NCBI GenBank assembly: GCA_021401465.1
Contig: JADDMT010000010.1
Location: forward strand, 372,001-436,000
Source of the DNA: Teratosphaeria epicoccoides
Lineage: Eukaryota > Ascomycota > Dothideomycetes > Mycosphaerellales > Teratosphaeriaceae
Length of the DNA: 64,000 nt
Direction of reading: 5' to 3'
Shown: positions 10,024-19,077 of the stretch, one piece after another
Layout: every line of letters begins with the position of its first letter
Position numbering within the stretch: the stretch's first letter is position 1
Translations under genes and position numbers: made by a program
The notes under the pieces: generated by a model
Told to the model about the DNA's origin: nothing
The model's database searches: none
Seen by the model: only the letters and a program-made list of their open reading frames with translations

Positions 10024-10258
10024 TACTTGTACTTGTATTCGTATTTGTATTCGTATTTGTACTTGTATTTGTACTTGTATTTGTACTTGTATTTGTACTT
10101 GTATTTGTACTTGTATTTGTATTCGTACTTGTATTCGTATTTGTATTCGTATTTGTATTCGTATTTGTATTCGTACTCGTATTTGTATTTGTACTTGTAC
10201 CTGTATTTGTATTTATACTTGTATTTGTACTTGTATTTGTACTTGTATTTGTATTTGC
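10024..10258. repeat. Hexanucleotide microsatellite TTGTAY/TCGTAT, about 39 units
   Basis: About 235 bases of nearly uninterrupted hexamers alternate TTGTAC, TTGTAT and TCGTAT (and CTGTAT, TTATAC near the right end). All frames stay open and read as YLYLYLYS, CICTCICT or, on the other strand, NTNTSTNT; none of these is a credible protein. The tract lies in the shared 3' space of the convergent MINDY and UBA/UIM genes. The absence of single-base slippage suggests a step of six or twelve bases. Confidence 0.9.
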
Positions 10259-10498
10259 AGCAAGAGTGGGAAAAAAGGGCTCATAAGGTAGGTACATTAC
10301 CGTACAGTACAATTACAAAATTTGGGCTCTCGAACCCAATTCCCCCCCAAAAAAAAGAATTAAAAAAAAGCTAGCTAAGGGCTCCATCGACCCCGCGCCT
10401 ATCTCGCATCCCCACAATAATGAAGCACAACGCCATCTCGAAAGATCCCTATCAAACCGCCTTCACTGTCCCCCACCATCCTTTCGAGAAGGGAAAGA

Positions 10499-13036
10499 TC
10501 ACGTCATTCCCTCCAAATCCTCCACATGACTCGTCCCACCACCCTCTTCCAACCGAATCTCCCTCACCTCATCCACATCCTCCATCCTCACCTCGTTATA
10601 CTTCCCCTGCACGCCCACCTTCCGCGTCCCCACATCCAACCCCTCCTCCTCCTCCTCATATCCCGGCGGCCCTTCCTCTGCCAACTCACTAACCTCCATA
10701 TGCTCCATGCTCGCGCTCCTCGACAACCCCTCCTCCTCCTTCGGCTCAATACTCGTGCGCACATCATCATTCCCACCACCTCGTGGGAGATTCCTCCAAG
10801 AACCCTCGGTGAAGTCGTAAGAGGGCGGGTGATGTTCTGCCTCCTGCGCTCGGCGGTCGGCGGCGTCGTGGAGTTCTTGCTCGAAGAGTTCATTGTCCGT
10901 GTCGACGAAAGTTTGGAGCGCGTCTGGCAGGTCGGACTGCGTGTGGATCGTGTCGTTGATCTTGTCGCAGGCGTAGATGAGGAGAGCTTCTCTATGCTCC
11001 AGTGCCACGGCCTGCGTGACCTCGTAATCGGCGTGTCGGCTCTTGGTGATCTTGGCTTTGGAGCCGGCGACGTCGTACTCGATGCGCCACCATTGCATGC
11101 CTTCGGGAGTCTTGTCGTCATTGTCCACGACGTCCTTGGCATCATCGAGCAGCATCTCCTCGTCCTCGCTCTCGGGCTTTTGGCAAAGGACGTAGGTAAC
11201 GTTCGGCTTGGTCGACACGCCGCGAAGGATGTATCTGTGCTTGAACCCTTTGGTGATTGATTCTGGAAGTGGCGTATGCGTCGCATCACGAATAGCTTTC
11301 AGTGTCTTGTCCTTCTCCGATCGAAGGATCTCGAGCTTCTGCCTGATATTTGCAATAAGCTTGTCAAGCTTCTCGGCGATGACCTGCGGGCGCTCGGACC
11401 CAGTTGCAGGCTCATCGGTCTCCATGGCATCGTCCTTCGACGGATGCACACCATTCGTCAGATGACCATTCATCATCGTCTTCTCCTTCTGATCCTTGGC
11501 GCTTACGACGAAGTAGCTCTTCGCGCCCTCCAGCACCCTCACAGCATCCACTTCTGCCGTGCTACCATTTGGCACCATCTTCTGTAACTTCTTCTCCACA
11601 CTGTCGATCTTACTCAAGCGGGCCTTACCCTCCCTGATACTATCTCTCACCGGCGCGGTAGCGGCGAAATGCTTCTTCGAATACTTGTCAATGTAGAACT
11701 CGGTCGGCGCCTCGACGTTGGTGGCATCAGCATTCGCATCGTCATTTGCGATCCTGATGGTGAGGACCTGGGCGGGGAGCCCCACAAAGTAGCTGGCGCT
11801 GGGGTCGTTGAATCTCCACAGCGCCAGGTCCAGCAATTCCGTGAGCTCCTGCTTGCTGTCCGTAGTCGCTGTTGGGGTCAGATGGAAAGTATGGTAGTAC
11901 TCGGCCAAGTCTTCATCCTCTGCTGAGCACACAGTGGTCGTGAAGTGGTCAAGTGCATCCTCGCGTCCAGTGGCCATTAGTGCACCCTTGATCCAGCTCT
12001 TGATGAGCCTGTCCAGCACGGAAGAGCCCTCCACAGAGTCAGGTATCATGCCTCTGACTGGCGCCACACTGGCATAGCTGCGATTGCTCGCGTCGAGAAA
12101 CGCCATCAACCTCTGACACTCGACCAGCACTTCAGCACAATCATTCTCCGATTCCAGCGCGTGTCCGCTCTCCGTATGCACGATCCTGGGCATCTTGATC
12201 TCGTGACCCTTCCACCATTCCGCATCTCGCCCATAGTTGGCCAGCGTATGATCCCGCATCAGCATTGCCTCCCGGAGGCCCGCAATCGCATGACACACCG
12301 TCAGGAACGGCGCCAGATACTCCGCATCGCTGGCATGCTTCAAGAACCTCGGCTCGCCTGTCTCACCGACCATCCGATGTTCCGGCTCCGGATCCGGGAT
12401 CATTTCCCTACTGCTCTGCGTCGGATGTAAGATCAGCGCCTGGCTCGGCCTCCCGTACCAGGACTCCGGCTGCGGTCCCGTCGTCCCTATCTCCACCCTG
12501 TTCACGCCGATGGTGCCGGTCTCCTGGGCCTGCATCGACGCCTCCAACGCCGCGGCCATGTCCGCATCCTCCTCGTCCTTGCTCGTCGGGTGCATGCTAT
12601 TCCGGCTCGGCGCGCGACTCGGAGCACCGCTGGCGGCCAAGCTGTGCATGTTCTTGCCGCTCCCGTCGTTCAGGTGGTGGTGGTGGTGGCCGTCGTCGTC
12701 GTAGTCCTTGCCCTTGCCAAACACACTATCGTCCCACGTCCTGTCGTCCTGCGCGCTGGTTTGCTGCTGTGGCCCGACGAAGCTCTGTCCACTCACATCC
12801 TCGCCCTCTATGCACGAGTTGACCGCTGCTTCCAGGTTCCCGCCCTTGGCCCGCAAATACCTCACCGCCTCTTCCCGATCTCGGCCCGTGACTGTACAGA
12901 ATGTGACGATGTCGTCCTCGCTCGGCTGCACGGTGATGCTGGCCATCGCCATCGCCTCGTGCTGATTCCGCGGTCGGGCTGGAACGGGCGGAGGCTGCTG
13001 CGGCGAGGTGTCGGTGTTGGGCGGGAGGAAGGACAT
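10499..13036 (-). CDS. UBA/UIM protein with degenerate USP-like fold
   Basis: Single exon, 845 residues. Residues about 37-75 (EDDIVTFCTVTGRDREEAVRYL) form a UBA-like three-helix unit, and EEDADMAAALEASMQAQE near residue 145 is a ubiquitin-interacting motif. A region starting near residue 220 resembles the USP25/USP28 catalytic fold: FLKHASDAEYLAPFLTVCHA lines up with the Cys box (GLKNVGNTCWFSAVIQSLF type), but the Cys is lost. The His box region (KHRYILRGVSTKPNVTYVL) lacks the GGHY motif, and ADYEVTQAVALEHREALLIYA matches the closing strand. So it is probably a catalytically dead, ubiquitin-binding USP relative; fungal orthologues are usually just called ubiquitin interaction motif protein. 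ATG 13036 is chosen over 13204, which would add a basic, unlikely leader. Confidence 0.75.
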   Translation of the reverse strand: MSFLPPNTDTSPQQPPPVPARPRNQHEAMAMASITVQPSEDDIVTFCTVTGRDREEAVRYLRAKGGNLEAAVNSCIEGEDVSGQSFVGPQQQTSAQDDRTWDDSVFGKGKDYDDDGHHHHHLNDGSGKNMHSLAASGAPSRAPSRNSMHPTSKDEEDADMAAALEASMQAQETGTIGVNRVEIGTTGPQPESWYGRPSQALILHPTQSSREMIPDPEPEHRMVGETGEPRFLKHASDAEYLAPFLTVCHAIAGLREAMLMRDHTLANYGRDAEWWKGHEIKMPRIVHTESGHALESENDCAEVLVECQRLMAFLDASNRSYASVAPVRGMIPDSVEGSSVLDRLIKSWIKGALMATGREDALDHFTTTVCSAEDEDLAEYYHTFHLTPTATTDSKQELTELLDLALWRFNDPSASYFVGLPAQVLTIRIANDDANADATNVEAPTEFYIDKYSKKHFAATAPVRDSIREGKARLSKIDSVEKKLQKMVPNGSTAEVDAVRVLEGAKSYFVVSAKDQKEKTMMNGHLTNGVHPSKDDAMETDEPATGSERPQVIAEKLDKLIANIRQKLEILRSEKDKTLKAIRDATHTPLPESITKGFKHRYILRGVSTKPNVTYVLCQKPESEDEEMLLDDAKDVVDNDDKTPEGMQWWRIEYDVAGSKAKITKSRHADYEVTQAVALEHREALLIYACDKINDTIHTQSDLPDALQTFVDTDNELFEQELHDAADRRAQEAEHHPPSYDFTEGSWRNLPRGGGNDDVRTSIEPKEEEGLSRSASMEHMEVSELAEEGPPGYEEEEEGLDVGTRKVGVQGKYNEVRMEDVDEVREIRLEEGGGTSHVEDLEGMT

Positions 13037-13558
13037 GTTCGGGATGCGTTTGTCGACCAGGCGCCGGGCATCCCGCTTCCAGCTTCCGTTTGTTGTTCGG
13101 CGGACACGGGCGTGTACCGAAGGGCATGTGACGACACCCCCGACCTGCCCTGCCCTGCCGCACCGTCTTTGCTGGACGCCCCCAGCTTGCGGGTGCGGCG
13201 ACATGACGTGGGGCGCCGGCGATTACGGACTTAGACCTGCAAGGCACATACGGTACATGTACATGACATTCGTTCTGTGAAGCCTGCTGGAAATGCCCAA
13301 ACTCGATCTATGTGATGTGCCTGGCCCAGTAGCCACCCTCTATAAATCATCATGGTAGGAGATCATCCATATCGCCCTCGGCGCCATCGGAAACGCAGCA
13401 CAGCCAGTCTCAGCGAGCCGCCCGCCAAAAATGCATCATCAAGCGTCCCAGCCATCGCAGGACACCCTAACTCCCACGCTGAACACACATCACCACCATC
13501 AACAGACCCTCACTCTCTTCGCCGGAGGCGCCGTGACAAGTTCCTCATCAGAGGCCTC
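13037..13558. promoter_or_regulatory. Spacer between CDC34 stop and UBA/UIM start
   Basis: The promoter of the UBA/UIM gene must lie here. It holds the perfect palindrome GTACATGTAC at 13252-13261, a motif that recurs upstream of other genes in this window. Confidence 0.45.
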
Positions 13559-14254
13559 CTAAGCCTCCTCATCCTCGTCGTCGTCCGCCTCTGCATCTCC
13601 ACTCTCGCTCTCGTCCCCCTCATCATCAAACATCTCCTCATCCGCGTCCGTATCGCTGCCTCCAAAATCGTCCTCGGCCTCGCTATCCGACCAGCTGAAA
13701 CTGTCGGCCGCCGAATGCGCGTCGGCCTTCTGACTCAACATGCTCTCGTGCGTCGGCATCTCGAACCCTGCCGGGATGTCCGACTTGCTCTTCTCCGTGT
13801 CCTGGAGCACGCGAGCCTTGTACGCCGCGGGGTCCTTGCGGAGCTGGACGCCGGCGTCGACGTTCGCAGGCGAGCTGACTTCGGCGTCGTCGAGCAGGGA
13901 GAGGACGGAGAGGAGGACGCTCTCAACGCGCTGCGCGGGACTCCAGCGCTCGGATGCGAGTTCGCCGCTCGTGGCGTCTTCGCCTTCGTGGAGGATGGAT
14001 ATGCAGAGACGGCCGTCAGGATAGACGTTTGGGTGCCAGAGTGGGCGGTCGAAGCGGAAGTCGGGTGGGCTGTACGGGTAGTTGAAAGGGAATGTAAGCG
14101 TGGCCTTGAAGTAGCCGCCGTAGTATGTGGAGTCCGGGTTCAGCACGATGAGTGCGACGCTCCACTTGAGGACGTTCTCGCCGACGAGCTCGATGTTCGT
14201 CCACGGCTCTTTGGAGAGGGTCTTGAACTCGTTCATGAGGATCTTTTCCGCCAT
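13559..14254 (-). CDS. CDC34: Ubiquitin-conjugating enzyme E2, Cdc34 type
   Basis: E2 that charges SCF (cullin-RING) ligases, 231 residues, single exon. The UBC fold is complete: YYGGYFKATLTFPFNYPYSPP, the HPN motif in WHPNVYPDGRLC, and catalytic Cys84. The insert after it (HEGEDATSGELASERWSPAQ) is the 12-13 residue acidic loop typical of Cdc34/UBE2R, and SPANVDAGVQLRKDP follows. The C-terminal 60 residues are highly acidic (DDEGDESESGDAEADDDEDEEA), as in Cdc34, where the tail docks on the basic canyon of cullin. Start at 14254 (MAEKILMNEF) matches the family; in-frame codons upstream are leader. A partner, RBX1, is encoded near 52.5 kb in the same window. Confidence 0.92.
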   Translation of the reverse strand: MAEKILMNEFKTLSKEPWTNIELVGENVLKWSVALIVLNPDSTYYGGYFKATLTFPFNYPYSPPDFRFDRPLWHPNVYPDGRLCISILHEGEDATSGELASERWSPAQRVESVLLSVLSLLDDAEVSSPANVDAGVQLRKDPAAYKARVLQDTEKSKSDIPAGFEMPTHESMLSQKADAHSAADSFSWSDSEAEDDFGGSDTDADEEMFDDEGDESESGDAEADDDEDEEA

Positions 14255-14919
14255 TGTATCGGCGTTGTGCGGTGTATATTCGTGTAGGTAAACGGGATGT
14301 CGCAGCTGCAGGTGTCGCTGTGCGTGTGTCTTGCTCGCGTTCGCCGTGCTTCTGACGCAGCTCGCCGTCCACTTGATATGAGTCCTTCTCGCAACCACTA
14401 CAAAGCGTCTCCGGGAATCTTGTCGTCTCCCCACCGCCGTATGCTGAATTGCAGTGCGACAGAATTGGACCGTGTAGAGAAGAAATGAGCGACAAAGACG
14501 AATTTCGGCTTCACTTCACAACCTCTTTCCGATTCCGGGAAAATGTCGCCGAATCAGGCAGGCCAGGTCAAGACAGGCTTGTTCGCTGCTTCAGGCGTCG
14601 AGTTTAACGTGTCTTTTCGCGTATATGTATTCTGTACAGGGTTCTAACAGAAGAGGGCGGTGACGGTGATGGGACTTGGCCGGGGTCACTCGGGTCTGTA
14701 TACTTGGTTGGCACATGTCATCAGGGTCCAGACTCCCAGGCGGCTCACGCCGCACGCGCGCCGCGGTTGTGAATCGGAGACTTCCGGTAGTAGCTCGGGC
14801 TGTCGGTGAATGGCAGCACATGCTCCAAAAGCTAGTCACACCAACCGCTGTTGAATCGAACCTCTTCTCTGCCCATTGCGACACTTGCGCAACTGCCACT
14901 ACCCCCATCCTCCGCCCAT
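14255..14919. other. Spacer upstream of CDC34, no gene seen
   Basis: A 665-base gap between the CDC34 start and the stop of the next small gene, both on the minus strand. It must include the CDC34 promoter. Short open frames on either strand match nothing that I know. Confidence 0.45.
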
Positions 14920-15420
14920 TCAGAACTCACCAGCGCCCATCCCCATCCGCTGCATCATCAGCATCTGCGCCTGCGCCCGGTTGCGTGATTCCCGCCTTCC
15001 AAGGCCACCGCCCATCATGCGGCCCCAAGGGTCAGAGGTGACACCGCCCATCGCACCCATGCCACCGACGCCACCCATCACGCTGGTCCAAGGATTGGCA
15101 TTCGCGCTGCCCACCATGCCGTCCCAAGGATCGGCATTCGCACCACCCATCATGCCAGCCCAAGGATTGACACTGGTGCCGCCCATCATGCTGGCCCAAG
15201 GATCGGCATTCCCACCACCCACCATGCCAGCCCAAGGATTGGCACTGGCGCCGCGCATTCCCCCCGTACCTCCCATACCGCCATTCTGCTGGGCTTGCTG
15301 CGTGAGCTGCTGTATCAACTTGGATGCGTTACCGCCATCGTCGCTGTGTTTACCATCATCGTCGTCGTCGGAATTGCCTGGGTTCTGCCCCATGTTTTGG
15401 AACCAGTTTCTCGCTGCCAT
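14920..15420 (-). CDS. Small Gly/Met/Asn-rich repeat protein, unknown
   Basis: 166 residues, single exon. An acidic stretch (GNSDDDDDGKHSDDGG) is followed by ASKLIQQLTQQAQQN and then about five imperfect copies of a 13-residue unit, NPWAGMMGGANAD type. The C-terminus is QAQMLMMQRMGMGAGEF. I do not recognise the family. The start at 15420 is the ATG before the acidic part; the frame is open further upstream to 15621 but that part looks like leader. The Trp-Met-Gly-Gly repeats suggest a self-associating or prion-like segment, which is inference only. It is one of three small minus-strand genes between CDC34 and the NAPE-PLD-like gene. Confidence 0.4.
   Translation of the reverse strand: MAARNWFQNMGQNPGNSDDDDDGKHSDDGGNASKLIQQLTQQAQQNGGMGGTGGMRGASANPWAGMVGGGNADPWASMMGGTSVNPWAGMMGGANADPWDGMVGSANANPWTSVMGGVGGMGAMGGVTSDPWGRMMGGGLGRRESRNRAQAQMLMMQRMGMGAGEF
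15058..15250 (-). repeat. 39-base coding minisatellite
   Basis: Five diverged 39-base units (plus-strand form CCATGCCAGCCCAAGGATTG and similar) encode the NPWAGMMGG repeats of the small protein in which they lie. Confidence 0.7.
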
Positions 15421-16094
15421 GCTGAGTTTTGTTTCGTTTGGCCAAGTGCTCGATAGCGTTTGCAGATTGAAGGCGTGTTTCCAGAGGTTCAATTGAGGTT
15501 GGAAAAGGAAGAATGAAGGAAAGTGCGGGACCTTTGGCAGATATACGCGGATTTTGGTGGTGACTGTTGATGGACTTCTGCGCTCGTGGAACACATGACG
15601 GCAATGACTGCACAGGCTCAATCGCGATGTGCGACATTGATATTATTACATGGCGTTGACGAGAGACCGACTCGAAAGCTGACACACAATCGCCTAGACA
15701 CTCTGTGACTAAAGGCCGCGGTGCCGGGTGATGTCTATGTCCAGGGTTGACATTACCTTCACTCACGTCTAACTAGGCAGCATTCATCTGACTAACGACT
15801 TAAACAAACGGCTCAACACTGACTGGTGACCAGACCGCACCAAGACCATTGGAGCCTAAACGGCTGCCAAGAGCTCTGCTGGCTCGCCGACTGCCATACT
15901 AACGCCTACCGGACACTATGCCTCAAGGATACGAACGCCACTTCGCAGCAACATTGCCACCTCACGCCGCATCACCACCGTAGCTCATCCGCCGGGTCCG
16001 CTACCAACCACAGGCACCGCCATATTCGTAGTCTCTCCCGGCAGCCAGACCCGCGTAGGTATGGTAAGCACTGTGGAGTCCCGTACCCTCCGTG
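15421..16094. other. Spacer between two small genes, no gene seen
   Basis: 674 bases with only short, unsupported open frames on both strands. Confidence 0.4.
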
Positions 16095-16496
16095 TTATCC
16101 ACCACAGCCTCCGTTGCCCCCATAGCCGCCGTAATCGCCGGTTCCTCCACCTCCACCGTACCCTCCATACCCGCCTCCATACCCGCCTTCATACCCGCCT
16201 TCATACCCGCCTCCATAGCCACCACCGTCGCCTTCGTAGTTGCCAACACCGCCCGCGCGGAACGCTCCATACCCGCCCCGATACATTCGCCTCCTCATCT
16301 CGGTCACACGGTCCCCAAAACTGCCTCCATAACGGTCATGCCCATACACTCCTCCATCACCTCCTCACCCAGGGCATCCAGGCGCTCTGGAAGGTCCAAA
16401 GTCGGAATAGGTCGTGTGATCCTTATTGGAAATTCCGAGTCTCCGCATGAAGTGGAGCCTTCTCAAGTGGTCCAGCGGGCTCTGCTTGTCTGACAT
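16095..16496 (-). CDS. Small Gly/Tyr-rich protein, two exons, unknown
   Basis: Exon 1 (16496-16369) starts MSDKQSPLDHLRRLHFMRRL. The frame runs into an in-frame TGA at CCTGGGTGA, but this lies in a GTGAGG donor. Removing 48 nt (16368-16321, CAG acceptor) restores one open frame of 117 residues. Exon 2 reads FGDRVTEMRRRMYRGGYG and then a GGYEGGYEGGYGGGYGG tract to the end. The basic head plus glycine-tyrosine tail resembles RNA-binding or cell-wall glycine-rich proteins, but no domain is identifiable and there is no signal peptide. If the intron is not real, this is a gene broken by one stop codon. Confidence 0.4.
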
Positions 16497-17224
16497 GGTG
16501 GCGTGCTTGCGCGAGTTGCGAGTCTGTGGTTGAGTCGTGTGGGTGGATGAGGGCTGTTGCTTGCTTGGGATGGTACAGATCTGGTTGGATTTGGTTTGCG
16601 ATTGGGAACGTGGGAGGGGTTGTGGGAGAGGCAGAGTGCAGGCATGCTGGGCATTTTCATGGTGGGGGAAGGGAGTTTGTCGTTGACTTTGGCGAGATCA
16701 GGAAAGTGCATGCTACCGCGGCGCGCGGACATGAATGATGTGTGCAGAGAAGGATCGTGACGGAGCACAGAACACAATGGGGGTCAGGATCTGTGGCGCC
16801 TGTCGGCAATCTGAGCATCCAGCAAACTTGCGAGAGTCTGCACTCGTTTCCTCCTAACTGACCGAATCAGTGCTTCTGTCGGTCGTTGAAACAATTGGGA
16901 GCTGATAGTCACTCTACGGATCGACCAACGCCTTATGCCGTCAACGGCATCAACAGGCAAATGGATGTATCGATAAGCACTCAGTCGTATTGACATGCAG
17001 ACAGTAACATCATCAACCCGTCGACCTGTGCGTCGATTCCACATGCCAGCGCTGGACTCCTTCAGTCAGCGAAAGCGAGAGGTCTTTGCCCGCTGAAACA
17101 TGTGCACCAAAGATGCTACCAAACAAATGAAAGAAGCTCAATGAGGCCGTGTGTGACGCCATGACCTCTGCGCCCATTCTCAGCGCTCACTGCCGCGTGA
17201 TCGATTGTCAAGCACACTTCGTCG
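16497..17224. other. Spacer, no gene seen
   Basis: 728 bases between small minus-strand genes. Nothing that I can support on either strand. Confidence 0.4.
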
Positions 17225-17665
17225 CTACAGCCACCACTTCTCGGCCTGCATTGCGTCTACTACCACCTGCTGCTGTGGCGTCAAGGGCCCCTCTGGTGCC
17301 CGGTGGAATTGTGTACCAAAAAGTTCCTGCCAAGCTGCTGTTGGATCACCATGGCGGAACATCTCCTGATGGTGCTGCCACTGTGGTGATGACCAGCCGC
17401 CAAACAGATTAGGGTTGCTCATAAAGCCACCGATGCCTCCGCCCATCTGACTCAAGGCGTTCATGTGAATGGTAGAAAGGCCAATCGTGCCTTGCGGAGC
17501 ATTAGAACAGGCCGGAAGTGTTCCTGTCGCTCGCCGGTACGCATCCCGGTGAAGTCTGCTCTGTTTCTTGTTATTGCTCTTGAAATACTCCACCAGCACA
17601 TTCGATGCATGGGTGTCGATTTCTGTTGGACTCATCACACGGGGATCAACTACGTCTTGTGGCAT
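17225..17665 (-). CDS. Hypothetical protein, 146 residues
   Basis: Single exon starting MPQDVVDPRVMSPTEID. A basic middle part (FKSNNKKQSRLHRDAYRRAT) is followed by a Met/Gly/Trp/Gln-rich part (GGGIGGFMSNPNLFGGW, HHQEMFRHGDPTAAWQELFG). The end QQQVVVDAMQAEKWWL may be amphipathic. No family recognised. The frame is open upstream to 17839 but without a convincing leader, so the start at 17665 is a choice. It lies 170 bases from the NAPE-PLD-like stop on the same strand. Confidence 0.4.
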   Translation of the reverse strand: MPQDVVDPRVMSPTEIDTHASNVLVEYFKSNNKKQSRLHRDAYRRATGTLPACSNAPQGTIGLSTIHMNALSQMGGGIGGFMSNPNLFGGWSSPQWQHHQEMFRHGDPTAAWQELFGTQFHRAPEGPLTPQQQVVVDAMQAEKWWL

Positions 17666-17835
17666 CCTCGAGCTTTTCTCTTTCTGGTGGACTGCCGAAC
17701 TTCTTTGCCTTCTAAGCTTGCAAGTCGCAGCAGAACAGCAAGCCTCTCTTATTTGATTGCACGAGCGTGTGTGGTGACCAGGCACCAAATCTGGTGGCGC
17801 GTGACCACAGTCTGCGCCGCGCCGTGCGACTGTGA

Positions 17836-19077
17836 TCATACCGTGACAGTCTCACCAACGTGACATAGCCCAACACCAGACTTCGAGGTGTTGACTACTG
17901 CGCCATCGCCTTCAACGCCGCCACCGCACCACATGTCCTCCTTTTCTGCGACCGCACGCCACCGCCGAGGTGGATCCCGAACATCCTCGTATTGTGCACT
18001 AATGCCTCCGCGTACAGTACCATAGTGCATACCTATGCTCAGTCTGGATCTGACGTCTTTGTGTATGCACAATGACTGTTCAGGCTGCGCCGCGACATCA
18101 TTAGCATGAGTCAAACTGGCGCTAGTGATGACATTGGTGTGTTCACTCACCGTGGCATGAACCGATCCCATAAATGACTGAGGTGTCATCAGTCCGATGG
18201 GCAGAAGCGCTAAATCGAACGGTCCTACCGTCTGTCCAATTTCCTTGAACGCTGGGCAGGGTGAAGGTGTATCGACCGCTTGGTAGGCAGTATCTCCGCC
18301 GAAGTACAGCTTCTTACTTTCGGCCTCCATCGCCCAGCTGCACCACAGGGTTTTGCCTTGGTCGTTGATCGAGCGCCCAGAGCCGTGTTGGACAGGGCAG
18401 CATGTCAGCTTTATCGACCCAAGACCCTCCACCGCAACCTCAAACGAGTCCCACCAGTCTGCATCAGTGACTTCGGCTTCCTGGAACCCAACGTGCTGTC
18501 GGAACCATTGTGCATTCCCGAGTCCTGCGAAGCAATGCAGTTGCCCTTTCTGCTTGTCGTACACATGTTGCACCGTTGCGTGGTCCAGGTGGTCGTAATG
18601 ATTATGACTGATACATAGAACGTCAACCTCTGGTAATTCATCCAGGCTGCAGCATGGAGGCGTGTATCGTTTCGGTCCAATCCATTGTGCTGGAGAAGTC
18701 CGTTCGCTGAACACTGGATCACACAGGACGCGGATGCCTCTGCTGGCACCAGAGGCAGCGGGAAACTCGATCAGGAAAGACGCATGGCCGATCCAAGTCG
18801 CCATCAGCCGACTCTTCTCACCGTGGCCCCAATTCGGCTGTGGCACTTTCACTAACTCGTCGGAACGAGTACCGTTGGGCCCCTGAGGGACAGGGACAAA
18901 GTTCTTCTCACGGTTGTTCCCAAATCGCATTTTGAAAGCACTGAACATGCCCAGCGTTTTGAAAGAAGGCCATGGATTCTGGAAGCCGGTTGGCGGACTG
19001 CCCAAGTGATGTGCCCTTCCGTCCCAGTTTGAAGGCCGGCGAGATGCTGCCGGTGTCACCGTTACCATGCCAGCCAT
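17836..19077 (-). CDS. NAPE-PLD-like metallo-beta-lactamase-fold hydrolase
   Basis: Predicted zinc hydrolase of the N-acyl-phosphatidylethanolamine phospholipase D family (yeast relative Fmp30, mitochondrial). Motifs: ATWIGHASFLIEF, CDPVFSERTSPAQWIGPKRY, the metal motif SHNHYDHLDH, a second His region GFQEAEVTDADWW, CCPVQHGSGRS, LYFGGDTAYQ (metal Asp) and GMHYGTVRGG. The frame is open throughout, yet a stretch between GSVHAT and PEQSLCIHKD has GTGAGT, a CTAAT branch site and a GCGCAG acceptor (18150-18085, 66 nt, phase 0). Removing it gives the family-like SVHATPEQSLCIHKDVRS. Spliced length is 391 residues from 19077. The start is uncertain: 19068 and an upstream ATG are also in frame. TACATGTA lies 197 bases upstream. 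Confidence 0.85.
   Translation of the reverse strand: MAGMVTVTPAASRRPSNWDGRAHHLGSPPTGFQNPWPSFKTLGMFSAFKMRFGNNREKNFVPVPQGPNGTRSDELVKVPQPNWGHGEKSRLMATWIGHASFLIEFPAASGASRGIRVLCDPVFSERTSPAQWIGPKRYTPPCCSLDELPEVDVLCISHNHYDHLDHATVQHVYDKQKGQLHCFAGLGNAQWFRQHVGFQEAEVTDADWWDSFEVAVEGLGSIKLTCCPVQHGSGRSINDQGKTLWCSWAMEAESKKLYFGGDTAYQAVDTPSPCPAFKEIGQTVGPFDLALLPIGLMTPQSFMGSVHATVSEHTNVITSASLTHANDVAAQPEQSLCIHKDVRSRLSIGMHYGTVRGGISAQYEDVRDPPRRWRAVAEKEDMWCGGGVEGDGAVVNTSKSGVGLCHVGETVTV

Larger units (their letters stand above)
9772..10498. other. Convergent intergenic region holding the repeats
   Basis: Apart from the two repeats listed separately, this stretch has a short A-run region near 10345-10370 and no gene that I can support. 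Confidence 0.5.

Noticed and set aside
10001..10374. Long open frames reading YLYLYLY, CICTCIC and NTNTSTNT
   Set aside because: They are translations of the hexanucleotide repeat; open frames in all phases are a property of the repeat, not of a gene.
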